Assembly (NCBI RefSeq): GCF_003955715.1
Contig: NZ_CP034463.1
Location: 2,914,001 to 2,978,000 of the forward strand
Reading direction: 5' to 3'
DNA from: Streptomyces aquilus
GTDB lineage: Bacteria; Actinomycetota; Actinomycetes; Streptomycetales; Streptomycetaceae
Length of the DNA: 64,000 nucleotides
Below are positions 43,406 to 51,051 of the stretch, piece by piece. The position numbers and the translations under genes are program-made. The notes beneath the pieces are model-generated. The model was not told the origin of the DNA. It searched no databases and saw nothing but the letters and a program-made list of their open reading frames with translations. Positions within the stretch are counted from its first letter, which is position 1, and the number at the start of each line of letters is the position of its first letter.

Positions 43406-44545
43406 ATGGATCTCGCGTTCACGCCCGGGGAGCAGGCGTTCCGGGAGGAGGCCAGGGCGTGGCTCGCGGCCCATGTCCCGACCGCTTCGCTGCCCTCCCT
43501 GGAGACGGCGGAGGGCTTCGCGGCCCATCGCGCGTGGGAGGCCGAACTGGCCGCGGACCGCTGGTCGGTGGTCGACTGGCCGGTGGCGTACGGCGGGCGG
43601 GACGCGGGGCTGGTGCGCTGGCTGCTGTTCGAGGAGGAGTACTGGGCGGCGGGCGCGCCGGGCCGGGTCGGGCAGAACGGGATCAGCCTGCTCGCGCCGA
43701 CGCTCTTCGACCACGGCACGGAGGAGCAGCGGGCGCGGGTGCTGCCGCCGATGGCTCGCGGTGAGGTGGTCTGGGCGCAGGCGTGGTCCGAGCCGGAGGC
43801 GGGTTCGGATCTGGCGTCGCTGCGCTCCAAGGCGGTGCGTACGGACGGGGGTTGGCTGCTGAGCGGCCAGAAGACGTGGTCGTCCCGGGCCGCGTTCGCG
43901 GACCGCGCCTTCGGCCTGTTCCGCAGCGATCCGGACGCCGCGAAGCCCCATCAGGGCCTGACGTACCTGATGTTCGACCTGCGGGCGCCCGGTGTCACGG
44001 TCCGCCCGATCGCCCGTCTCGACGGCAAGCCGGCGTTCGCCGAGCTGTTCCTGGACGAGGTGTTCGTGCCGGACGCGGACGTGATCGGGGAGCCGGGTCA
44101 GGGCTGGCGGATCGCGATGGCGGCGACGGGCAACGAACGCGGGCTCACGCTCCGCTCCCCCGGCCGCTATCGGGCGGCGGCGGACCGCCTCCACGCCCTG
44201 TGGCGCGACCGGGGCGGCCCGGACGGCATGCGGACCCGGGTCGCCGACGCCCTGATCGGCGCCCGCGCCTACCAGGTGTTCACCTACGCCGCCGCCTCCC
44301 GCTTCCTCGACGGCGCGTCCCTCGGCCCGGAGTCCAGCCTGAACAAGGTCTTCTGGTCGGAGTACGACATCGCGCTCACCGAGACGGCCCTCGATCTGCT
44401 GGGCGCGGAGGGCGAGTTGGCGGACACGGAGTGGGCGGAGCGGTACGTCTTCGCCCTGGCCGGCCCGATCTACGCGGGGACGAACGAGATCCAGCGGGAC
44501 ATCATCGCCGAGCGCCTGCTGGGCCTGCCGAAGGGGCGACGCTGA
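43406..44545 (+). CDS. fadE30: acyl-CoA dehydrogenase, FadE30-like
   Basis: The 379-residue flavoprotein has the N-terminal helical domain (MDLAFTPGEQAFREEARAWL), AWSEPEAGSDLASLRSKAVR (flavin and substrate loop), GWLLSGQKTWSSRAAFADRAF, and the C-terminal IYAGTNEIQRDIIAERLLGLP. In mycobacteria FadE30 oxidises the propionyl side chain of the HIP-CoA product. GGGAGG is 9 bp upstream of the ATG. Its stop overlaps the next acyl-CoA dehydrogenase start (TGATG). Confidence 0.9.
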   Translation: MDLAFTPGEQAFREEARAWLAAHVPTASLPSLETAEGFAAHRAWEAELAADRWSVVDWPVAYGGRDAGLVRWLLFEEEYWAAGAPGRVGQNGISLLAPTLFDHGTEEQRARVLPPMARGEVVWAQAWSEPEAGSDLASLRSKAVRTDGGWLLSGQKTWSSRAAFADRAFGLFRSDPDAAKPHQGLTYLMFDLRAPGVTVRPIARLDGKPAFAELFLDEVFVPDADVIGEPGQGWRIAMAATGNERGLTLRSPGRYRAAADRLHALWRDRGGPDGMRTRVADALIGARAYQVFTYAAASRFLDGASLGPESSLNKVFWSEYDIALTETALDLLGAEGELADTEWAERYVFALAGPIYAGTNEIQRDIIAERLLGLPKGRR

Positions 44546-45489
44546 TGCGGCTCGTGCTCGACGACGAACAGCGGGCGTTCACCGACTCGTTGGAGTCCAT
44601 GCTGACCGGGGCGGACACGCCGTCCGTCGTACGGGAGTGGAGTCGCGGCGAGCACGGGAGCGGGCGCGCCCTGTGGAGCCGGCTCGCGGCGGCCGGCGTG
44701 TTCGCGCTGGCCGCCCCGGAGGAGTACGACGGCGTCGGCGTCCGCCCGGTCGAACTCGCCCTGGCGTTCACGGCGTTGGGGCGTCATGTCGTCCCCGGCC
44801 CGCTCGTCGAGACCATCGCCGCCGCCGTCCTGCTGCCCACGCCCGACCTCGTCAAGCGGCTCGTGTCGGGAGAGACCCTGGCGACGGTGGCGTACGGCGG
44901 CCCGTACGCGCTCGACGGCGACGCGGCCGACCTCTGTCTCGTCCTCACCCCCGACGGCCTGCACGCCGCCACCGGTCACGGCCCGGTGCGCCCGTCCCTC
45001 GACCCGGCCCGGCGCCTGACGACCCTCACCCCCGGCGCCCTTCTCACCAGCGAGCCACCCCTGGCGAAAGCCCTCCTCCTGGCCCGTCTCACCACCGCCG
45101 CGCAGGCCCTCGGCGTCGGGCTCGCCCTCCTCGACCAGACGGTCCGCTACGTCAGGCAGCGCACCCAGTTCGGCGTCCCCGTCGGCTCGTTCCAGGCCGT
45201 CAAGCACCAACTGGCCGCCGCCAAAACCGCGTTGGAGTTCGCCCGGCCCCTCGTGCTCGCCGCCGCCGTCACCCTCGACCCGGCCGACGTCGCCGCCGCC
45301 AAGGTCACGGCAGGCGAGGCGGCGTACGCCACCGCCCGCACCGCCCTCCAACTGCACGGCGCGATCGGCTACACGGCGGAGTACGACCTGTCCCTGTGGC
45401 TGACCAAGGCCCGCACCCTGCGCACGGCCTGGGGCAGCCCCGAGGAGTGCCGGGACACGGTCCTCAGTGCTGGTGATCCCCACTGCTGA
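44545..45489 (+). CDS. acyl-CoA dehydrogenase family protein, short partner subunit (FadE31-33-like)
   Basis: The 314-residue protein has acyl-CoA dehydrogenase N- and C-terminal helical domains (MRLVLDDEQRAFTDSLESML, RQRTQFGVPVGSFQAVKHQLA, ALQLHGAIGYTAEYDLSLWL), but the central beta domain is very short. Steroid-degrading acyl-CoA dehydrogenases often work as alpha2beta2 pairs with split active sites, and this looks like such a partner, probably with fadE30 or another enzyme. Its 3' end overlaps the convergent cytochrome b gene by 26 bp. Confidence 0.85.
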   Translation: MRLVLDDEQRAFTDSLESMLTGADTPSVVREWSRGEHGSGRALWSRLAAAGVFALAAPEEYDGVGVRPVELALAFTALGRHVVPGPLVETIAAAVLLPTPDLVKRLVSGETLATVAYGGPYALDGDAADLCLVLTPDGLHAATGHGPVRPSLDPARRLTTLTPGALLTSEPPLAKALLLARLTTAAQALGVGLALLDQTVRYVRQRTQFGVPVGSFQAVKHQLAAAKTALEFARPLVLAAAVTLDPADVAAAKVTAGEAAYATARTALQLHGAIGYTAEYDLSLWLTKARTLRTAWGSPEECRDTVLSAGDPHC

Positions 45490-47113
45490 TCTGCCGGTAC
45501 TCCTCCACCGTCGGCTTCGGGATCCGTGTCTCCGGTCCGAACATCGCCCGCGCCAGCCGTGCCCGTACCCGCATGGAGGTGCTGACCGGGCGGCGGACGC
45601 CGTTGGCGTCGACGAGCGGGCCGATCTCGTAGTGGCCGTTCTGTTCGTGCTGGGTGAGGGTGTGCAACTGCGCCTGCGCGAGCGGCTCGTGGACCTCGAC
45701 GTACTCGCCGTGCGGCAGCCGCCGGATGATGCCCGACTCCCTGCCGTGCAGCACCTTGTCCCGGTCCCGGCGCTGGAGCCCGAGACAGACCCGTTTGGTG
45801 ACGACGAACGCGAGCACCGGCACCACGAAGACGGCGATCCGTACGAACCAGGTGATCGCGTTGATGGACAGATGCAGATGTGTGGCCACGACGTCGTTGC
45901 CGCCGCCGATCAGCAGCACCGCGTACAGGCTCAGCCAGGCCACGCCGAGGCCGGTGCGCACGGGCACGTTGCGCGGCCGGTCCAGGATGTGGTGCTCGCG
46001 TTTGTCGCCGGTGATCCAGGCCTCGATGAACGGATAGGCGCCGATGGCGGCCAGGATCAGCGGGAAGAGCGAGAAGGGGATGAAGACGCCCAACTGGAGC
46101 GTGTGGCCCCAGGCGTTGATCTCCCATCCCGGCATCACCCGGATCAGTCCCTCGGAGAAGCCGAGGTACCAGTCGGGCTGGGCGCCGGTGGTGACGAGGT
46201 CGGGGCGGTACGGTCCGAAGGCCCACACGGGGTTGATCTGGGCGATGCCGCCCATGAACGCCAGCATGCCGAAGACGAGGAAGAAGAACCCGCCGGCCTT
46301 CGCGGTGTAGACGGGCAGCAGCGGCATGCCGACGACCGTCTTCTCGTCGCGGCCGGGCCCCGGGAACTGCGTGTGCTTGTGGTAGAAGACCAGGATCAGA
46401 TGCGCGGTCACCAGGCCCAGCATGATCCCGGGCAGCAGCAGGACATGGATGGGGAACAGCCGCGGGATGATGTCGTGCCCCGGGAACTCCCCGCCGAACA
46501 GGAAGAACGACAGATACGTGCCGACGATCGGCACGGACAGGATGGCGCCCTGCGCGAAGCGGATGCCGGTGCCGGACAGCAGGTCGTCGGGGAGCGAGTA
46601 GCCGGTGAGGCCGGTGATGATGCCGAGCATCAACAGGGTCCAGCCGAACACCCAGTTGACCTCGCGCGGCTTGCGGAAGGCGCCGGTGAAGAACACCCGC
46701 ATCATGTGCACGAGCATGCCGGTGACGAAGACCAGCGCCGCCCAGTGGTGGATCTGCCGGATCAGCAGCCCGCCGCGCACGTCGAAGCTGATGTCGAGCG
46801 TGGACTCGAACGCCCGGGTCATCACGATCCCGTTGAGGGGTTCGTAGGAGCCGTTGTAGACGACCTCGACGCCGCTCGGTTCGAAGAACAGGGTGAGGTA
46901 GATGCCGGTCAGGATGATGACGATGAAGCTGTAGAGGCAGATCTCGCCCAGCATGAAGGACGGATGGTCCGGGAACAGCTTGCGCATGTTGGCCTTGGCC
47001 AGCCCGTACAGACCGAGCCGCCCGTCCGCCCAGTCGGCGAGCTTCTCCCCGCCGCCGGGCGGCCCCGAACTCCGGCCGCCCGCCCGTCCGTTCACCGATC
47101 GCGCGCCGTCCAT
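45464..47113 (-). CDS. orphan cytochrome b (QcrB-like) of the bc1 type
   Basis: The 549-residue membrane protein resembles actinobacterial QcrB. It has SFIVIILTGIYLTLFFEP, DVRGGLLIRQIHHWAALVFVTGMLVHMMRVFFTGAFRKPREVNW (heme His pair in the second helix), GYSLPDDLLSGTGIRF, PGHDIIPRLFPIHVLLLPG and LVFYHKHTQFPGPG. The PEWY-like Qo motif reads PDWYLGFSEG. The usual qcrC and qcrA genes are absent, and the gene is flanked by an acyl-CoA dehydrogenase and a MerR regulator, so it is a second copy. Its partner complex is unknown. The C-terminal 120 residues are cytoplasmic and polar. Confidence 0.92.
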   Translation of the reverse strand: MDGARSVNGRAGGRSSGPPGGGEKLADWADGRLGLYGLAKANMRKLFPDHPSFMLGEICLYSFIVIILTGIYLTLFFEPSGVEVVYNGSYEPLNGIVMTRAFESTLDISFDVRGGLLIRQIHHWAALVFVTGMLVHMMRVFFTGAFRKPREVNWVFGWTLLMLGIITGLTGYSLPDDLLSGTGIRFAQGAILSVPIVGTYLSFFLFGGEFPGHDIIPRLFPIHVLLLPGIMLGLVTAHLILVFYHKHTQFPGPGRDEKTVVGMPLLPVYTAKAGGFFFLVFGMLAFMGGIAQINPVWAFGPYRPDLVTTGAQPDWYLGFSEGLIRVMPGWEINAWGHTLQLGVFIPFSLFPLILAAIGAYPFIEAWITGDKREHHILDRPRNVPVRTGLGVAWLSLYAVLLIGGGNDVVATHLHLSINAITWFVRIAVFVVPVLAFVVTKRVCLGLQRRDRDKVLHGRESGIIRRLPHGEYVEVHEPLAQAQLHTLTQHEQNGHYEIGPLVDANGVRRPVSTSMRVRARLARAMFGPETRIPKPTVEEYRQISSGDHQH

Positions 47114-47162
47114 ACGTCGTCGCCTCCCGTCGGATCAACCTCAGGGTGGCACGGTCGTACGG

Positions 47163-47504
47163 CTAAGCCAACGGGGCGAGCAGCCGCGTGAGCGACCGGC
47201 GTGAGCCCTCCAGATCCGCGATCCGCTCCTCGATCCCCTGGAGCTGCTCCAGCAACAGGGGTGTCAGGCAGGGCTCCACCTCGGCCTCGCTGCCGCACAC
47301 GCAGTCCAGCACCTCACGGATCACCCGGGTGGGCAGCCCGGCGTCGAGGAGGGCACGGATACGGCGTACGGTCACGGGCGCGCCGGCGTCGTACACGCGC
47401 TGCCCGCCCGGGGTGCGCCCGGCGTCGAGCAGCCCCTGCTCCTCGTAGTAACGCAGCAGCCGCACGCTCACTCCGGTCTCCCTGGCGAGCTCCCCGATCT
47501 TCAT
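47163..47504 (-). CDS. MerR family transcriptional regulator
   Basis: The 113-residue protein has a MerR winged helix (MKIGELARETGVSVRLLRYYEEQGLLDAGRTPGGQRVYD), an arm, and a coiled coil (LEQLQGIEERIADLEGSRRSL). Three Cys (LDCVCGSEAEVEPC) lie in the effector region and could bind a metal or sense redox. It is divergent from an aldo/keto reductase whose promoter has the 20-bp spacer and central dyad typical of MerR targets. Confidence 0.9.
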   Translation of the reverse strand: MKIGELARETGVSVRLLRYYEEQGLLDAGRTPGGQRVYDAGAPVTVRRIRALLDAGLPTRVIREVLDCVCGSEAEVEPCLTPLLLEQLQGIEERIADLEGSRRSLTRLLAPLA

Positions 47505-47524
47505 GTGATCCCCCTCACAGGCCC

Positions 47525-47556
47525 TTGAACCTCACATCCATGTGAGCTCATAGCGT
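47525..47556 (+). promoter_or_regulatory. MerR-controlled promoter with long spacer and 16-bp dyad
   Basis: The -35-like ttgaac (47525-47530) and -10-like tagcgt (47551-47556) are 20 bp apart. The perfect dyad ctcacat-cc-atgtgag (47531-47546) fills the spacer. The -10 is 7 bp before the reductase ATG, so the transcript is probably leaderless. Confidence 0.8.
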
Positions 47557-47563
47557 CGCAGCC

Positions 47564-48418
47564 ATGACGAACACCCAGGTATTCCGGCTCGGCGGCGACC
47601 TCGCGGTACGGCGGATCGGCTACGGCGCGATGCGGCTGGCGAACGCCCCGCACGAGCGTTCCGGCATGACGGCCCCCATCTGGACCGCCCCCACCGACCG
47701 CGCGGAGTCGATCGCCCTGCTGCGCAAGGCCGTTGATCTCGGCGTGAACCTCTTCGACACCGCCGACGCCTACGCCCTCGGCGCGAACGAGGAGTTGCTC
47801 GCCGAAGCCCTCCAGCCGCACCGCGACGACGTCGTGATCGCGACGAAGGTGGGCGTCCTGCGCCCGAGCCCCGCCGAGTGGATCCCCCACGGCCACCCCG
47901 GCTATCTGCGCCAGCAGGCCGAGCTGAGCCTGCGCCGGCTGCGCACCGACCGCCTCGACCTGCTGTACCTGCACCGCGTCGACCCCGCCTATCCCCTCGC
48001 CGACCAGATCGGCGCGCTCGGGCAGCTCCAGGAGGAGGGCAAGGTACGGCACATCGGGCTCTCCGAGGTGTCCGTCGAGGAGATCGAGGAGGCCGCGCGC
48101 ATCGCGCCGATCGCGAGCGTGCAGAACGTGTACAACCTGGCCGAGCGCGGCCACGACCCGGTGATCGACCACACCGCGGAGCGCGGGATCGCCTTCGTGC
48201 CGTACTTCCCGGTCAGCGGGGGCGAGCAGGAGGCACTGTCCGAGGTCGCCGCGGAACTGGGCGCGACGCCCTCGCAGACCGCGCTGGCCTGGCTGCTGCA
48301 CCGCGCCCCCAACGTGCTCCCCATCCCGGGGACCTCGTCACCGGCCCACCTGGCCGAGAACGCCGGTGCCCTCGAACTCGCCCTCACCGAGGCTCAGTTC
48401 AAGCGCCTGGCGGAATGA
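47564..48418 (+). CDS. aldo/keto reductase
   Basis: The 284-residue NADPH-dependent (beta/alpha)8 reductase has GYGAMRLANAP, NLFDTADAYALGANEELLAEAL (Asp and Tyr of the tetrad), VVIATKVG (Lys), LDLLYLHRVDP (His) and PIPGTSSPAHLAENAGAL (cofactor). It is controlled by the divergent MerR regulator, so it probably detoxifies an aldehyde or quinone. There is no ribosome site before the ATG. It converges on and overlaps the VWA gene by 20 bp. Confidence 0.92.
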   Translation: MTNTQVFRLGGDLAVRRIGYGAMRLANAPHERSGMTAPIWTAPTDRAESIALLRKAVDLGVNLFDTADAYALGANEELLAEALQPHRDDVVIATKVGVLRPSPAEWIPHGHPGYLRQQAELSLRRLRTDRLDLLYLHRVDPAYPLADQIGALGQLQEEGKVRHIGLSEVSVEEIEEAARIAPIASVQNVYNLAERGHDPVIDHTAERGIAFVPYFPVSGGEQEALSEVAAELGATPSQTALAWLLHRAPNVLPIPGTSSPAHLAENAGALELALTEAQFKRLAE

Positions 48419-49127
48419 TGCCCTGCGCCCGGGCGGCCACCAGCCACTTCGGGAACTCGCCGACCAGCTGGTCGTACAGCTCGGCGTCGGACACCTTCCG
48501 CGGCTCCGCACCGGCGTGGAAGAACCCGGCGTTGTCGACGACCCGCTTGTCCGGGACGGACAGCTCGTCGAGCTTGCGGAGATAGTCGAACTGCTTGCTC
48601 CTCGCGTCCCCGAAGCCGATGAACTGCCAGAACAGCGGCAGCCGGGCCGCCTTGCACAAGTACCGTTCCGCGGCGAGCTTGTTGATCGGGCCGCCGTCGG
48701 TCTGGAAGACGACGAGGGCGGGTTCCCGGGAGCCGCTGTCGAGGTAGTGGTCGATGACCGCGTCCATCGCCAGGTGGTAGCTGGTCTTGCCCATGTGACC
48801 GAGCCCGGCCACGATCCGGTCGATGCGCCCCTCATGGTCGGCGAGGGCGATCTCGGTCTCGGCGTCGACGTCCGTCGAGAAGAAGACGACCGGGACACGG
48901 CCGTCGTCGTCGAGGTGCGCGGACAGCCCCAGCACCCGGTCGGCGAGCGCCTGCACACTGCCGTCCTGGTAGTACGGCTTCATCGACCCGGAGTAGTCGA
49001 CGACGAGGTAGACGGCGGCCCGCAGGCCGTCCAGGCCGTGCTTGCTCAGCGAGACCCCGGCGCTCTTGTACAGGCTCACCAGCGCGGGCGCCTTCTCCTC
49101 GACCTTGCTGAGGCTGATCGCCGCCAT
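48399..49127 (-). CDS. VWA domain protein (TerF/tellurium-resistance type)
   Basis: The 242-residue cytoplasmic protein has a von Willebrand A domain with MIDAS motif VDYSGSMK (DxSxS) near residue 44, plus GKTSYH (MIDAS Thr/Ser) and FQTDGGPINK. VSLYKSAGVSLSKHGLDGLRAAVYLVVDYSGSM is typical of Ter-system VWA proteins. TerF-like members occur widely in Streptomyces; their role is unclear, with links to stress and membrane phenomena. The ATG at 49127 has GGGGGAACGA upstream; the longer frame starting at 49160 is less likely. Confidence 0.88.
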   Translation of the reverse strand: MAAISLSKVEEKAPALVSLYKSAGVSLSKHGLDGLRAAVYLVVDYSGSMKPYYQDGSVQALADRVLGLSAHLDDDGRVPVVFFSTDVDAETEIALADHEGRIDRIVAGLGHMGKTSYHLAMDAVIDHYLDSGSREPALVVFQTDGGPINKLAAERYLCKAARLPLFWQFIGFGDARSKQFDYLRKLDELSVPDKRVVDNAGFFHAGAEPRKVSDAELYDQLVGEFPKWLVAARAQGIIPPGA

Positions 49128-49225
49128 TCGTTCCCCCACCGTCTCTCTGTTCACGGGCATTGGCTATTTTGATCGCCGCCGTCCCCACCGGCTCACAGAT
49201 CGTCCCATCTCCCGAGGAGCCGGCC

Positions 49226-50149
49226 GTGGAACCCGACGCCACCGAGTCCGCCGTCACCACCTGCTTCCGCCATCCCAAGGTGGAGTCCCATGTCCGCTGC
49301 ACCCGCTGTGACCGGTACATATGCCCGGACTGCATGCGCGAGGCGGCGGTCGGCCACCACTGCGTGGAGTGCGTGAAGGAGGGCGCGAAGTCGGTACGGC
49401 AGGCCCGCACGATCGTCGGCGGGCGGGTGTCGGCGGTGCCGCTGGTGACGTACGTACTGATCGGGCTCAACGTGCTCGCGTACGTCGGCGAGGTGGTCCG
49501 CCCGGCGATCGTCGACCGTTTCGCGATGCTCACCGCGGGCCTCATCGGCCCGGACGGCGGCCACTACGTCTACCAGTCCCTCTACCCGTCCGACTTCCAC
49601 GCCGAGGGCCTGGTGGCCGGACAGTGGGAACGCCTGCTCACCAGCGGCTTCCTGCACCAGGAGCCGACCGAGGGCACCTTCGGGCTGCTGCACATCGTGC
49701 TGAACATGCTCGCGCTGTGGCAGCTGGGCCGGGTCGTGGAACCGGCGCTGGGCCGGGTCCGTTACCTGGCGTTGTACCTCCTCGCGACGGTCGGCGGTTC
49801 CGTCGCCGAGGCGCTGCTCGCCGACACCGGCACGGAGTCGCTGGGCGCGTCGGGCGCGGTCTTCGGCCTCGCGGGGGCCTACTACGTGCTGGCCCGCCGC
49901 GCGGGCTCGAACATGAGCGGCGTGAACCGCTTCATGGCGTACATGCTGGTCTGGCTGGTCGGCTCGGCCTGGGTCACGTCCTGGGAGGGCCACCTCGGCG
50001 GGCTGCTCACGGGCTGCGCGGTCGCGTTCGCCTACGCGTACGCTCCCCGGGGGCCGCGGCGCGATCTGATCCAGGCGGCCGCCTGTCTGGCGCTGCTGGC
50101 GCTGTTCGTGGTCCTGACGCTCGTGCGCGTCTCGGAGTTGACCCGGTGA
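49226..50149 (+). CDS. rhomboid family intramembrane serine protease with N-terminal B-box-like zinc finger
   Basis: The 307-residue protein begins with a Cys/His cluster (CFRHPKVESHVRCTRCDRYICPDC...HHCVECV) that should bind zinc, then a six-helix rhomboid domain. The conserved features are the WxR-like loop (QWERLLTSGFLHQ), HIVLNMLALWQLGRVVEPALG, the catalytic Ser in LGASGAVFGLAGAYY (GxSG) and the His in WEGHLGGLL. It cleaves substrates within the membrane. I chose the GTG at 49226 (VEPDATESAV) because GAGGAG is 7 bp upstream; an earlier TTG adds an unconserved hydrophobic stretch. The stop overlaps the chitosanase GTG. Confidence 0.92.
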   Translation: MEPDATESAVTTCFRHPKVESHVRCTRCDRYICPDCMREAAVGHHCVECVKEGAKSVRQARTIVGGRVSAVPLVTYVLIGLNVLAYVGEVVRPAIVDRFAMLTAGLIGPDGGHYVYQSLYPSDFHAEGLVAGQWERLLTSGFLHQEPTEGTFGLLHIVLNMLALWQLGRVVEPALGRVRYLALYLLATVGGSVAEALLADTGTESLGASGAVFGLAGAYYVLARRAGSNMSGVNRFMAYMLVWLVGSAWVTSWEGHLGGLLTGCAVAFAYAYAPRGPRRDLIQAAACLALLALFVVLTLVRVSELTR

Positions 50150-51051
50150 GACGTATCGGTGTGCCCCTGCTCGCGGCCGTGCCCGTCGTCATCGCGGCGG
50201 GGGTCTTCTTCCTGTCCCCCTCGGACTCGTCCGAGGAGCCCGACACCACCTCGCGGTCGGTGGTCGGCGAGGACGGTGAGGCGGCCAGGGGCCGGGCCGA
50301 GGGGAAACGTTCGGCCGACGACCAGGCCATCGCCGCCCTCCCGCCGGGCCTCACGGCCCCCGCCAAGAAGGAGCTGGCCCAGCAGATCGTGGCCAGCGCC
50401 GAGAACTCCACCCTCGACTGGCGCACCGCCTACGCCTACATCGAGGACATCGGCGACGGGCAGGGCTACACGGCCGGCATCATCGGCTTCTGCACCGGCA
50501 CCCACGACCTGCTCACCCTGGTCGAGCGCTACACGAAGGACCACCCGGACAACGGCCTCGCCCGCTACCTCCCCGCCCTGCGCGAGGTCGACGGCTCGGA
50601 CTCGCACGAGGGCCTGGACCCCGGTTTCACCGCGGCGTGGAAGGCGGAGGCGAAGGTCGAGGCGTTCCGCGAGGCGCAGGACGCCGAGCGCGACCGCGTC
50701 TACTTCGACCCCGCGGTCCGCCTCGCCAAGCTCGACGGCCTGGGCGCGCTGGGCCAGTTCATCTACTACGACGCCATGGTCTTCCACGGCCCCGGCACCA
50801 ACGCCACCAGCTTCTACGGCCTGCGCGAGGCCGCCATGAAGAAGGCCGACCTGCCCTCCGAGGGCGGCTCCGAGGAGGCCTACCTGAGCGCCTTCCTCGA
50901 CGTCCGCAAGGCCGCGATGCGGACCCGCAAGGCGGACATCGACACCACCCGCGTCGACACCGCCCAACGCCGCTTCCTGCGCGAGGGCAAGCTGGAGCTG
51001 GAGACGCCGTTGACGTGGGCGGTGTACGGGGAGACGTACAAGGTGCGCTAG
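50146..51051 (+). CDS. csn: GH46 chitosanase, exported
   Basis: The 301-residue protein has an N-terminal hydrophobic export or anchor segment (GVPLLAAVPVVIAAGVFFL), an acidic linker and a GH46 domain from about residue 65: LTAPAKKELAQQIVASAENSTLDWRTAYAYIEDIGDGQGYTAG. The catalytic residues are E86 (AENS) and D104 (IGDGQG), 18 residues apart as in the Streptomyces N174 enzyme (E22/D40). It hydrolyses deacetylated chitosan. The GTG overlaps the rhomboid stop as GTGA, an unusual coupling of protease and chitosanase. It converges on a GH113-like gene with a 4-bp overlap. Confidence 0.9.
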   Translation: MRRIGVPLLAAVPVVIAAGVFFLSPSDSSEEPDTTSRSVVGEDGEAARGRAEGKRSADDQAIAALPPGLTAPAKKELAQQIVASAENSTLDWRTAYAYIEDIGDGQGYTAGIIGFCTGTHDLLTLVERYTKDHPDNGLARYLPALREVDGSDSHEGLDPGFTAAWKAEAKVEAFREAQDAERDRVYFDPAVRLAKLDGLGALGQFIYYDAMVFHGPGTNATSFYGLREAAMKKADLPSEGGSEEAYLSAFLDVRKAAMRTRKADIDTTRVDTAQRRFLREGKLELETPLTWAVYGETYKVR

